A DNA stretch of 64,000 nucleotides from Symsagittifera roscoffensis. Lineage: Eukaryota > Xenacoelomorpha > Acoela > Convolutidae. Below are positions 33,560 to 43,370 of this stretch, piece by piece. Each line of letters begins with the position of its first letter. Within the stretch, counting starts at the first letter, position 1. Position numbers and translations under genes: made by a program. The stretch covers positions 38,124,071 through 38,188,070 of the forward strand of contig NC_087069.1 of assembly GCF_963678635.1 (NCBI RefSeq). Reading direction: 5' to 3'. The notes beneath the pieces are model-generated. The model saw nothing but the letters and a program-made list of their open reading frames with translations, was not told where the DNA came from and did not search any database.

Positions 33560-35668
33560 ATGGTTGAAACGAGAAGTCAAAAGACCTCAGAAGAGCGAAG
33601 AGAACTGTTAGAAGTGGAGGTCAATACGGACCATACCATGAACGACAACCAGGGAGTAAATGGACTGGAAGGGAGAGGCAGAAGGCTGGCGAGTGAATCT
33701 ACTCCGGTAGAACAAGGCCATGATTTTGCCACTTCCACCGGGACGTTGGATCGAGAGGAGATGTCGGAACTGTCCGACATCTCAACTGAAGTAACGGCGA
33801 CTAGAAGATCTCCGACAGACAACACTATGATGGCAGGCGGAACGGGGAAACAAACAACGTCATCATCATTCTCAGAAAGAATGAAGAACACCTTCGGAAA
33901 CATCTTTCCATTCAGCATGGGAGGAGGAGCAGGAAACGATGGGGAGTCCCAGGAGGAAGAGGATGAAGAGGAGCAAGGGGACTTTGGATCTCAAGTCAGT
34001 CTCAATAGTTCGATCCAGGAGAGTGAGGCACACGTCGGAAGAGAGACTGGAACCATGGATAAATTTGGTGTAGTGACAACGATAAGCAAAGAGGCAAACA
34101 CACCGGGCCAGTCGAAGGACTTCGCGATTAGGACAAGTTCGGAGCCACAACCTGAAGAGAGTAGAACCAGAGGGCTTGGCAACGCGTTAGCGGATCCTGA
34201 AATAGATAACGAAAAGACGTCAAGACAGAGAGTCAAGGCCCGGATCTCGACCAGCACGAAGCTACCTGGGACCGACAGAGTTACACCACCACTAGTGACG
34301 CCACTCATGGATAACGGGGCAGCACTAGAGGAAGCCTTAAACAACATAGTGGGCAGTTTAGGAGAACAAAATGAACAGATGTCGATAAGGATGAGTGAAC
34401 TAGAAAGAGCAGTTCACATTGAAAGAGAAAGTCTGCGGGAAGAAATAAACCGCAACAGACAAGAAGTTGACAGAAGCGAAAAACGCTTGAAAGAAAGAAC
34501 GGACGAACATATGACGAGGAACTTGTCGCGAATGACAAGAGAAGCGGAACAGAGGGAGTTACGCTTAAGAGCCGATATGGAGAAGTTAAGAATTCAGCAA
34601 GAGCAGTCTCTTGGGTCTCTTGACACAAAGATAGACGCGATGATGGAGAGGCGAACGCAGGCTATCATGGATAGGTTGGACGGGCTACTAAGCAGCAAGA
34701 GTGGACCAAAAGAAGGAGAGCCGAACTCGGGAGGTCCCAGCAGGGAACCGAGGGTGAACTTCAATGAACATCAAAGGAGGAAGACAAATGGATCCACTAG
34801 AGGCAGGGGCAGTTCATCAGGCTATGCCACAAGGGGTAATACAGCATGGGGCCCGAACAGTAGAGCAAGTTCAACGGGGAACAGACAAACCTCGAACGAA
34901 CGACCAACGCAAAGCACACATGCGACCGGGAGAAGCGATTCTGGCAACATGGGGCATACAAGCCCGAGGAGGAGTCACATGGGCCAAGCGGGAAACGCTC
35001 ATGGTGATTCGGATTGTAGGGATGTACCGCACACAGAGCCTTCGACAAGGTGTGAGGACACTCAGGCGGGACACTCAAGGGATGCTACGGCAATGGCCAC
35101 AGCATTTGAACCCCTGAACAGGTCTTTGGAGACATTCCTGACGCGGTTATCTAGAACCAATGAACGCAGTGAAAAGTCCAGAAGAGTCTTTAAGAAACCA
35201 AGATGCTACAAAGACGAATCTGATGGCTGTATTGATACCTGGATAGAGGTAATGAAGCTGCATTTCGAGGAAGAAGACTTGTCTGAGAGACAGGAATGCA
35301 GCGCGCTCACCAGCAACTTAGAAGGGACAGCCCTGAACTGTGTCATGGCCAAGAAACAGTATCAACGTGACACTGCTGAGAAAATCTTCGAAATCTTATT
35401 AAACCGTTTTGGATCAGGGGTGCAGGGGCACCAGGCGATGATGCGCTTCGAGAAACGGAGGCAGCGGGAAGATGAAACTATAGACAAGTTTCTCGATGAT
35501 TTGGAAATGCTGAGAAGACGAAGCCAACCGGATGAGTCAAATCGAAGGATGAACCTGGCCGTAGCCTCAAAATTCATCGATGGTGTGAAAAACGATGAAC
35601 TTCGTACGATGCTAGCAACGCATTACACACCACTATCAACTAATGCGCCAACACCGGAGGAGTTGTGA
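33560..35668 (+). CDS. gag: Gag of the giant element (702 aa to an in-frame TGA)
   Basis: The chosen start is the first ATG of the frame (MVETRSQKTSEERRE); the upstream frame has no ATG. Residues 1-250 are acidic and Ser/Thr-rich, probably disordered. About 255-375 is a long charged coiled coil (repeated RLKER-, EREALR-like heptads). About 380-540 is Gly/Ser/Arg/Asn-rich. From about 545 comes a retrotransposon-Gag capsid-like helical domain (CIDTWIEVMKLHF, EGTALNCVMAKK, FEKRRQREDETIDKFLDDLE). It ends at TGA (35666-35668). The same frame then continues straight into the zinc knuckles and Pol, so the nucleocapsid motifs are outside this ORF. Expected role: assembly of the cytoplasmic particle around element RNA. 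Confidence 0.9.
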   Translation: MVETRSQKTSEERRELLEVEVNTDHTMNDNQGVNGLEGRGRRLASESTPVEQGHDFATSTGTLDREEMSELSDISTEVTATRRSPTDNTMMAGGTGKQTTSSSFSERMKNTFGNIFPFSMGGGAGNDGESQEEEDEEEQGDFGSQVSLNSSIQESEAHVGRETGTMDKFGVVTTISKEANTPGQSKDFAIRTSSEPQPEESRTRGLGNALADPEIDNEKTSRQRVKARISTSTKLPGTDRVTPPLVTPLMDNGAALEEALNNIVGSLGEQNEQMSIRMSELERAVHIERESLREEINRNRQEVDRSEKRLKERTDEHMTRNLSRMTREAEQRELRLRADMEKLRIQQEQSLGSLDTKIDAMMERRTQAIMDRLDGLLSSKSGPKEGEPNSGGPSREPRVNFNEHQRRKTNGSTRGRGSSSGYATRGNTAWGPNSRASSTGNRQTSNERPTQSTHATGRSDSGNMGHTSPRRSHMGQAGNAHGDSDCRDVPHTEPSTRCEDTQAGHSRDATAMATAFEPLNRSLETFLTRLSRTNERSEKSRRVFKKPRCYKDESDGCIDTWIEVMKLHFEEEDLSERQECSALTSNLEGTALNCVMAKKQYQRDTAEKIFEILLNRFGSGVQGHQAMMRFEKRRQREDETIDKFLDDLEMLRRRSQPDESNRRMNLAVASKFIDGVKNDELRTMLATHYTPLSTNAPTPEEL
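35666..35668 (+). promoter_or_regulatory. in-frame TGA between Gag and NC-Pol (candidate readthrough stop)
   Basis: The gag and pol frames are identical and separated by this single TGA, followed by CTC. UGA followed by CU is a leaky context in several animal and viral readthrough systems. With open frames of 702 and 2448 codons on either side and near-identical LTRs, programmed readthrough is more plausible than decay, but one copy cannot exclude a point mutation. Confidence 0.55.
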
Positions 35669-38600
35669 CTCAAATCGAAAGAGTATCTATTGCTGAAACC
35701 TCCTTCGAGATCTGGATATTACAAGAACAATTATGGCAATTTTAACAACGGACCAGCGAACCAAGGGAACAATTGGTATAAACCGAGGGACGATATGGAC
35801 AAGAGACGCTCTTGTGCTAATTGTAGTTCAACAGACCATCATGTGTCAGCATGCCCAGCTTATAAACAAGGCATGAAAGCAATAGGCTTTAGCCTCGAGG
35901 ACGAAGATGCGTCAGAGTTGGAACATGAGGATTTCATGAGAGGAGTAATTGCGAAATTCGGCCCGAGGTGTTTCTTTTGCAACTTGGAAGGTCATTTTAA
36001 ATCAGACTGTCCACAATTCTGGGATGCAGTGGCAGACATCAAGCATCCAAGGCATGAAGAAGCTTTATCGGGAGTGAAAGCAAGCAAGGCTCGACTTTTA
36101 AACGAAGCAGAGGCACGCAGGAAGGACAAACCTCAAGAGCTGGCGGCAAAGAAAATGCAAGCGGTAACAGGAGAAGCATGTGAACCGGAACCAGCAACTG
36201 CGGCCGATGACTTCAAGATCGATTACAAGGCAGCCGCAAAGGATGCTCTAAATAGAGTACAACAGGAACTGGTGACGAAAGAAATCGAACAAAAAGTGAA
36301 ACTTGAACTGGAAAATGAAAAGCTTCAGGAGCAACTGAATACCTTCGAAGCAACGGAGTTCGAGGAGACGAAAACACCAAGCAGTTTAGATATGAAACTT
36401 AAAGTGATCTCCGGTAAGAGGTTCGGCATGGCGCCACAGGGAAAGAAGATACAGTCGATAATCTCAGTGGCTGGACACCAGGTAATAAGAAATTTGAGTG
36501 AACCATCAGAGTTCACTTTAATGCATTTGGACACATATGCAGATTATCTGAGGCAGGTGGAGCCACGCACTGAGTCGAGAGCTGTGCGAGCACTACTAAC
36601 GACGGGTGGCCCTCGCATGAAGAAACTTCATGGACGCTACTTGGAGGTCTATGGGCCGTATCAAATAATGCTGAACGTGGATGGAATCAGCATCTACACC
36701 AGGACTTACATAACAACAGATGATGACCAAATGGGGCAGATCTATTTGGGTGAAGAGGAACTCAAAGTCCGCAGGATAGGCCATGACGCCATGATGGAAC
36801 AAGACGCGGTACATATTGGATATGAAGCAGATGTGACAGCACACCTGCTTGACACCAACGGAACAAAAATCGGAGTCACAGGGCTTCTGGACACAGGCGC
36901 GGTGGTAAGTGTGATGCCGATAAAAACCTGGGAGAGAATGGGCTTCACGCGGGAAGATCTGATTCCTATGAATCTCCGACTAGCCGCTGCAAATCGAGGA
37001 GCTATCTACGTAGCCGGAAGAACACCGGTGACGGTCCTTCACATGGGAGGACGGAACCTTTGGATGAGCTTCCTGGTGGTAGAGAATCTGGACGACGCCG
37101 ACCAATTCATCTTGGGCAGAGATTTTGTCAGGAATTTTGACGTGATGATTGACTTGAACAACGGTCTAATACGGATTAGAAACCCGGACCTAAAGTATGT
37201 TAAGAGACCAATTAATAGGATAATAACAGATGAAAATAAGGTACCAGTTTTTTTGGATAGAAAAGTAAAGTTACAACCAGGACAAGCTGTAGTAGCAATT
37301 TTTAGAATGAGAAATTTAAATTCGTTAAGTGATAGCAAACAGGTTTGCTTAGTACCGAATCCAAATAGTCAGAGTTCGGTGATTTTAGGCCGGAGCTTCT
37401 CGGTAACGCGAAACGGACTGTGTGTCAGTGTGTTGTTGAACACACTGGACACCACGGTTTCAATCCAGCGTGGAAAGAAGCTTGGTTACGCATTGCCGAT
37501 GAAGACCGACTATGAAGAGACACAAAACTTGAAGAAATATAGTGTGAAAGACTGTCCTTATCATGCCAATAAAGATAAAATTTTAAAGAGGATTGATGAA
37601 TTAAAATCTATTCGTAAATTGTTTTCAATGAAATCCGAAACGGACGACGGCTTATCAAGCTGCTCGAATTTTCCGGAACGCCCCTCGTCATATGAACTAG
37701 ATTCTGACAAACCGGTTTTGCCAGAAATAGAACATTTAAAAGGAAAAATAGGTGAGGGAGATTTTGAAAAATTGCGGGACCTCCTAGATCGGAACGCCGA
37801 AGTATTTTCAAAACATAAGGCGGACATCGGTTGCTGTAATTTCGTCGAACACGAAATCGAACTAGAAGAGGGCGCCGTTCCCCATAGGGAAGGCGCAAGG
37901 CGAATGACGCCACATAAATCGGAAGCGTGCCGAGCGGAAATAGAAATGTTGCTTGAATACGACATGATAGAACCCTCGAAATCACCATGGGCTTGCGGAG
38001 TAGTAATGGCGAAAAAGAAAGGGGGGCAGCTTAGATTTTGTTGCGACTTTCGTTACTTGAATGCGGTAACGATTAAAGATGCGTACCCGATACCGCGAAT
38101 AGACGAGAGCCTATCCAAACTTGGTGATGCAAAGTTCTTCACCACATTGGACTTGGGTTCTGCCTTCTGGCAGGTTCCTCTGCGAAAGAAGGACAGGGAG
38201 AAAACCGGATTCGCGTGCGAATTGGGGTTGTACCAGTGGAAGAGGATGCCCTTCGGCTTGTGTAATGCAACAGCAACTTTTCAAAGGCTGATGGCTCAGG
38301 CTTTGACAGGAGTGACCAAAAAGTACGGGAATCTCTTGATGTGCTACGTGGATGACGTAGTCATAGCGACACCGACCCTAGAGGATCACATTGACCGGCT
38401 CGATGAGGTCTTCGGATGTATGAAAAGAGCAGGCTTGAAATGCAAACCATCGAAATGTGAAATCCTTAGGGATTCGATCAAGTACCTGGGAAGAATGGTG
38501 GACCGGCATGGTGTGAGGCCAGATCCAGAAGCAGTAGAGGCTGTGCTGACATGGAAAGCTCCTAGAACGGACACACAGCTCATGAGCTTCCTAGGGTTTG

Positions 38601-41600
38601 CCAATTACTACCGAGAATTCATAAAAGGATACGCGGACAAGGTGTACCCGATGCAGAAGCTGATGCGCAACAAAGGGAAAAAGTTCGAATGGAACGATGA
38701 GGCACAAGTTGCTTTCGAGAACATAAAGCGGGAACTGTGCGAAGCGCCAGTGCTGGGCATGCCTACAGAAAAGGGCATGTATGTTCTTGACACAGACGCA
38801 TCGGTGGTGGCCATCTCAGGAATATTGCATCAAGAGCAAGAATGGAACGGAAGAACAGTCCTCCGTCCCATTGCATACGGCAGCAAGGTCTTGAGTGACA
38901 CAGAGATGAAATATGGCGCACCGAAAGCAGAAATGTTTGCAGTAGTCACCTTCGTGGAAAAGTACCGTGCATACTTGGGGAGCGCTCCCTTCAAGTTGCG
39001 CGTGGACAACAGAGCGTTATCCTGGTTGAAGACCTACTCGATGGATCAGAGTTATATTGGTAGATGGATAGTCAGATTGGATGGCTACCATATGATAATC
39101 GAACATAGGATGCGTGATAAACATCAGAATGCTGACAGTCTCAGCAAGAAAACTGAGTTCTATGAAAGATTGGAGCAGAAGCAGGCCAATCAGGCGGAAG
39201 TAAAGGAGGGATTCTCGTTTCTGGACAAAGAAACTTATGAAGCGCTTCCCTTAACGAGATGGTTGGATAAGTCTGGACATCCAATTCCAGGGCATCCTGA
39301 GTTACCTGTAGAGAAAGCAGCTGAGATAAAGATCCTGTCCAAGGAGGATCCAGTCCCCTTAGATTTGTTGCTGCGCTCGAACCTGGTCCAGCACGAACTC
39401 TCTCGCATGAATATAAACAGCCTCTCATTATTGGATAAAACGGTGCAAGTCACACCACAAGTAATGCGGATGCTGGGTGGATTGTTAGAAAGAGAAGTGA
39501 CCAGAGATGACCCCGAGTGGACAGCAGCAGTGGCATCGCTAACAGTCAGTAAGAAAGTGAAGATCATGCCGTCCAGACAACAGCACGAGGAGAACAAGAG
39601 GGATTGTAGGACAACAGTTCAGCAACTAGTATCCTCAATACCCCAAGAGATTTTAACCAGTACTTCTTACGGACGGAAAGAACAGGGGAGCAGCAAGCGA
39701 AAGAAAACCGTCACCTTTGTAGACCGGGAAAAAGAGGGTGAAGAGGTAGAACAAAATCTGCTGCAAGACTATTTGTCCGGGGAGAAGGATGAGGAGAAAA
39801 ACCAGCAATCACAAGATCAACACCCGGGACAAGTGAATTTGTCCGGGGAGTCCGAGATAGACGAGAAAATTCCTGATGAGAAACAGGACCTAGAGAACAA
39901 AGTTTTGTACGGGGAGTTCAGATGGATGCGAAGGAAATACGGACATGATCTGGAAGAGCGTGCAGTCTCCAGCACAACACCTTCGACGGATGATAAGTCA
40001 GAAAGCTCGAGAATGAACACCTATTCAGACAGGGATTCGACCTCGGTATCAGAACTGTCAGAACTGGCGATACACACGCTACTAGTGGAAACTCGGGCGA
40101 GAAACCTGGACAGAGAGGTGTACCAGGATCCTGACAGTGATCGCTACCTAATACCAAGCGAAAGAGTCTTTGACAACGCAGCGGATGACTTAGAAACGAT
40201 AGCGGTATCGAAACGTTCGATAAGCCTGTTGCCGCAGAAAGAGGTAGTCAGGACTGATCTTCAGCCGTTTCAACAAGAAACACAACCGTTGGCGAAGATT
40301 TGGTGCGTTAAGATGGAAGAAGACACACATCAGCCCAACGAGCTGAACACTCAGATGAGAGTCATGAAGACGTACTTGAAGGCGAGATACAGACTCTCGG
40401 ACCTTCTAAGGGCGCAGAGAAATGATCGCATGACAAGCAACCTAAAAAGGTGGATAGAAAACGGTGCACCTGACAAAGGTGACCTGGAAGAAGACAGCTA
40501 TAGGATCCTGAGACAATACTTCATGCAGAAGGAGGGGAGATTATATCTGAACAAGGACGGGATCGTGGCTTGCAGGAGAAGAGAAGAAGACAAGGTCTTA
40601 TACAAATATAACGCGATAGTGTTGCCGCAACTCTATCAGACAGAACTATTATTCAGGTCGCATGATCAGATGGGCCATCAAGGGATCGACAAAGTGTATC
40701 AGAGGATCCTGAAGCGCTTTGAGTGGCCTGGGATGAAAAAGGCATGCGAGAAATGGGTGACAGCATGTCTGTCATGCCAACAGGTCAAGGATCCTAGGAA
40801 GTTGCGATTTCCTTTACAATCAATTGAATCGTCTGAATTCAACGAGGTGGTGCAGATAGATCACCAGAAGATATGCATGACAGACAGCGGTTACAACCAA
40901 GTCTTGGTCATGATAGATCACTTCACGAAGTATGCAGAGGCCGTGCCCTGCATAACTGCCTCAGCGGAAGAGACATGCGACCACCTGATCAATACGTGGA
41001 TAGCAAGACACGGATGTCCAATGACGTTTCAATCGGACAATGGAACGGCTTTCGTAGGCGAGCTTACGAAAGAGCTTATGAGACGGTCACAGGTCGCTCA
41101 GGCTCACTCCACGACATACCACCCTCAGACGAATGGCTTAGTGGAAAGACAGAATAGGACGTTAGTATCGATGCTGAGAGTATACTGTTCCAGGTATATG
41201 ACCGATTGGGACAGATACCTTCCACAGGTGATGGGAGCTTATAATAGCACGCAACACTCCACCACTGGAGTCAGTCCACACATGATGCTGACGGGACACG
41301 AGAAATCTTTACCCTTGACATTCTTCTACCCAGAGTATGAGGGAAAGAAAACATCCCCACAGGTCTACGTGAGGGATGTGATCAGACGCCAACAGGAGTT
41401 GAACGACTTGTGTAGACGAAACACTCAGCAGGCACAGGCAAGGCAGAGGAAAAGATTCGACAAGAAAACAGCTGGTGCAAAGGCTTACTCGGTGGGAGAC
41501 TACGTATGGGTATTTCAGAACGTTATACCACCGAAAGGGACAAAAAAGCTTCTGAAGAAGTGGAGGGGACCCTTCATGATTACAGAGGTGCACCAAGAGG

Positions 41601-43015
41601 GACGCTTTTATAGACTGAGTACTGGCCGAGCCGCCCACTACGAGAACATCAAGCCACACAATCCATCGACAGAAGACTGGTGTATACCTGCAGACATGGA
41701 AGAAGGGGATTATCTAATGATGGATCCTGCTTGTGAGGTCAATGAAAAAGGCACCAGGGAGAAGAACGATGGAAACGAAGTCGTAGAGGAAGGTACGGAC
41801 ACACCATTGGACCTGGATCCAAACGAACAGATCGAAGCGGACGATGAAACCTTGCCCTACGCAGAGGAAGATTGGCAGGATTCCGAACAGACAGAGGTTC
41901 CCAAGAACATGGAACCAGATCTTCCGTTCACGATGCAGACTCGTCAGAAAGACGGGACGAGACTAAGAAAGAAATACAATCCTTACGGTGACGACTTTGT
42001 AGTGGATAGGATAGATCTAAAGAAAATAGTGGAGGAAGTAGTGGGTTTAGAAGAAATAACAGTGTCACAGGACATTGACATAGTCGATGATCACAACGAC
42101 GAGTGGGTTGACGACTGGTCGAAACCCGAGGTGGAGTTCGACGATGAGCAACAGCAGTCAAATGAACAAGACCTGACGAACCTGCGCGTCTTAGAGTGGC
42201 TGAACGAAATGACATCAGACCCTGAAAAGACCAGCGTTACGATTCAAGACGTAGATCGCGAAAGCGCGAAATACATTAAGACCGAACGAGATGATCCTTC
42301 CTGGGCTGCCCAGGAAGGACAACTTCTCATTCCAGCTTCTAATCTTGACTTAATACCCGGTATGCGATCGACGGGGACGCCGATGGATATTTTTGTCCGG
42401 GGAGTGGGGGTAGGACTTACCCACACTGAAAACTTGATAATAAAAAAATTAAGAATAGCAAGAGAAACAGGAAACTTAGAAGCAGAAACAGGTGAAGAAC
42501 CTAAGAAACCTGACATAGGCAGGGTAGTTGAGTCATATTTTAATTTACCAAATGAATATTCTAGTAACATAATACTAACAGACAGTGATTTCATACTCAC
42601 AAACAGAACATGTGCGGTAGCTATCACCGCAGACATGAGTTTTAGGACGGCGCTAGCGGCAGATTTTAAGAGGGAATATAAAAACGTGGAATTCCTTTGG
42701 AAGCAAAGACCAGGGATATGGAGCGTAGCAGCCTTACCCCCGGCGGTGTCGCAAATACCGGGAAAGTACTTATGCTTCCTGGTAACGAGGGCGACAGAGA
42801 AGCAACACGTGGACCCAGAAAATCTAGTCTTGTCTTTGACGAGGCTGAGGGACTTCCTTGTGGAAATGGACGTGAAGGAGCTTTCGCTTCCAGTGTACGA
42901 TCCAAATAGAGGAAGACTGCATCCTCGGGAATTGTACGCGCTTGTACACGTGATATTCTCTGATACGAACATACAAGTATATCTACATAAGAAATATTAC
43001 TTAAGTATAGGCTGA
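35669..43015 (+). CDS. pol: NC-protease-RT-RNase H-integrase polyprotein with macro-like C-terminus (2448 codons)
   Basis: Two CX2CX4HX4C zinc knuckles come first (about 35812-35856 and 35968-36012). The aspartic protease has LLDTGAVVSVMP (D codon 36890) and FILGRDF. The RT (about 37860-38650) has FFTTLDLGSAFWQ and YVDD (38344-38355). RNase H has LDTDAS, DNRALSW and the NADSLS end (~39130). The integrase has an H-H-C-C zinc finger (about 40655-40780), then QIDHQK, QSDNGT and GLVERQNRT for the D,D,E triad (40855-41150), and a WRGPFMI GPY/F-type module (~41562). An acidic linker of about 300 residues leads to the macro-like module at 42575-43006. Translation presumably depends on readthrough of the preceding TGA. 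A long RNase H-integrase spacer of about 450 residues is also unusual. Confidence 0.95.
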   Translation, partial: LKSKEYLLLKPPSRSGYYKNNYGNFNNGPANQGNNWYKPRDDMDKRRSCANCSSTDHHVSACPAYKQGMKAIGFSLEDEDASELEHEDFMRGVIAKFGPRCFFCNLEGHFKSDCPQFWDAVADIKHPRHEEALSGVKASKARLLNEAEARRKDKPQELAAKKMQAVTGEACEPEPATAADDFKIDYKAAAKDALNRVQQELVTKEIEQKVKLELENEKLQEQLNTFEATEFEETKTPSSLDMKLKVISGKRFGMAPQGKKIQSIISVAGHQVIRNLSEPSEFTLMHLDTYADYLRQVEPRTESRAVRALLTTGGPRMKKLHGRYLEVYGPYQIMLNVDGISIYTRTYITTDDDQMGQIYLGEEELKVRRIGHDAMMEQDAVHIGYEADVTAHLLDTNGTKIGVTGLLDTGAVVSVMPIKTWERMGFTREDLIPMNLRLAAANRGAIYVAGRTPVTVLHMGGRNLWMSFLVVENLDDADQFILGRDFVRNFDVMIDLNNGLIRIRNPDLKYVKRPINRIITDENKVPVFLDRKVKLQPGQAVVAIFRMRNLNSLSDSKQVCLVPNPNSQSSVILGRSFSVTRNGLCVSVLLNTLDTTVSIQRGKKLGYALPMKTDYEETQNLKKYSVKDCPYHANKDKILKRIDELKSIRKLFSMKSETDDGLSSCSNFPERPSSYELDSDKPVLPEIEHLKGKIGEGDFEKLRDLLDRNAEVFSKHKADIGCCNFVEHEIELEEGAVPHREGARRMTPHKSEACRAEIEMLLEYDMIEPSKSPWACGVVMAKKKGGQLRFCCDFRYLNAVTIKDAYPIPRIDESLSKLGDAKFFTTLDLGSAFWQVPLRKKDREKTGFACELGLYQWKRMPFGLCNATATFQRLMAQALTGVTKKYGNLLMCYVDDVVIATPTLEDHIDRLDEVFGCMKRAGLKCKPSKCEILRDSIKYLGRMVDRHGVRPDPEAVEAVLTWKAPRTDTQLMSFLGFANYYREFIKGYADKVYPMQKLMRNKGKKFEWNDEAQVAFENIKRELCEAPVLGMPTEKGMYVLDTDASVVAISGILHQEQEWNGRTVLRPIAYGSKVLSDTEMKYGAPKAEMFAVVTFVEKYRAYLGSAPFKLRVDNRALSWLKTYSMDQSYIGRWIVRLDGYHMIIEHRMRDKHQNADSLSKKTEFYERLEQKQANQAEVKEGFSFLDKETYEALPLTRWLDKSGHPIPGHPELPVEKAAEIKILSKEDPVPLDLLLRSNLVQHELSRMNINSLSLLDKTVQVTPQVMRMLGGLLEREVTRDDPEWTAAVASLTVSKKVKIMPSRQQHEENKRDCRTTVQQLVSSIPQEILTSTSYGRKEQGSSKRKKTVTFVDREKEGEEVEQNLLQDYLSGEKDEEKNQQSQDQHPGQVNLSGESEIDEKIPDEKQDLENKVLYGEFRWMRRKYGHDLEERAVSSTTPSTDDKSESSRMNTYSDRDSTSVSELSELAIHTLLVETRARNLDREVYQDPDSDRYLIPSERVFDNAADDLETIAVSKRSISLLPQKEVVRTDLQPFQQETQPLAKIWCVKMEEDTHQPNELNTQMRVMKTYLKARYRLSDLLRAQRNDRMTSNLKRWIENGAPDKGDLEEDSYRILRQYFMQKEGRLYLNKDGIVACRRREEDKVLYKYNAIVLPQLYQTELLFRSHDQMGHQGIDKVYQRILKRFEWPGMKKACEKWVTACLSCQQVKDPRKLRFPLQSIESSEFNEVVQIDHQKICMTDSGYNQVLVMIDHFTKYAEAVPCITASAEETCDHLINTWIARHGCPMTFQSDNGTAFVGELTKELMRRSQVAQAHSTTYHPQTNGLVERQNRTLVSMLRVYCSRYMTDWDRYLPQVMGAYNSTQHSTTGVSPHMMLTGHEKSLPLTFFYPEYEGKKTSPQVYVRDVIRRQQELNDLCRRNTQQAQARQRKRFDKKTAGAKAYSVGDYVWVFQNVIPPKGTKKLLKKWRGPFMITEVHQEGRFYRLSTGRAAHYENIKPHNPSTEDWCIPADMEEGDYLMMDPACEVNEKGTREKNDGNEVVEEGTDTPLDLDPNEQIEADDETLPYAEEDWQDSEQTEVPKNMEPDLPFTMQTRQKDGTRLRKKYNPYGDDFVVDRIDLKKIVEEVVGLEEITVSQDIDIVDDHNDEWVDDWSKPEVEFDDEQQQSNEQDLTNLRVLEWLNEMTSDPEKTSVTIQDVDRESAKYIKTERDDPSWAAQEGQLLIPASNLDLIPGMRSTGTPMDIFVRGVGVGLTHTENLIIKKLRIARETGNLEAETGEEPKKPDIGRVVESYFNLPNEYSSNIILTDSDFILTNRTCAVAITADMSFRTALAADFKREYKNVEFLWKQRPGIWSVAALPPAVSQIPGKYLCFLVTRATEKQHVDPENLVLSLTRLRDFLVEMDVKELSLPVYDPNRGRLHPRELYALVHVIFSDTNIQVYLHKKYYLSIG
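42575..43006 (+). other. macro-domain-like module at Pol C-terminus
   Basis: Colinear with small macro domains of the OARD1/TARG1 (Appr-1''-P) type. It begins with a beta strand, then ADMSFRTALAADFKREYKNV corresponds to the conserved helix after the first loop. KYLCFLVTRA follows as the central strand, NLVLSLTRLRDFLVEMDVKE as the helix, LSLPVYDP as the strand before the phosphate loop, and VIFSDTNIQVYLHKK as the last strand. The GCGLD-like catalytic loop is replaced by DPNRGRL and the catalytic Lys is not evident. ADP-ribose binding is possible; hydrolase activity is doubtful. Confidence 0.68.
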
Positions 43016-43370
43016 GTGATGTGCGAGAGGTGCGTTATGTTATGTTATGTGTTAGGTTATTAAGATCATGGGTAAGTAGGGGTTAGTGACCATGAACAAC
43101 TAAATGACGATCTTGGGAATAGATCCAAAGTTTGGACTGTCCAATCTTAGGTCGAATTCCAAAATTTTAGAAACCAATTGATTTTAATAAATTTTAGGAT
43201 AAATATCTTTTTATCTGAACTGTCTTTAAGCAAATTTTAACGATATATATTAAGGTGAAACTGACAGGTGTGACAGTCGTGATTTCTTTTCTAGATCCTG
43301 ATTGATCATTTAATTGCTCACTTGAGTCAAAACTTGAAATCGAAATCAAATCAAACTTGGAAAGAACAGT
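43016..43370 (+). promoter_or_regulatory. pol-ORF2 spacer with splice acceptor
   Basis: 355 bases without an ORF, AT-richer than the flanking coding regions. The sequence GATTTCTTTTCTAG (AG at 43293-43294) is a strong 3' splice site 76 bases before the ORF2 ATG. A spliced subgenomic mRNA joining a leader donor to this site would put ORF2 first in the message, as retroviral env mRNAs are made. The donor was not identified with confidence; TTAGGTAAAC near 32650 is one candidate. Confidence 0.5.
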
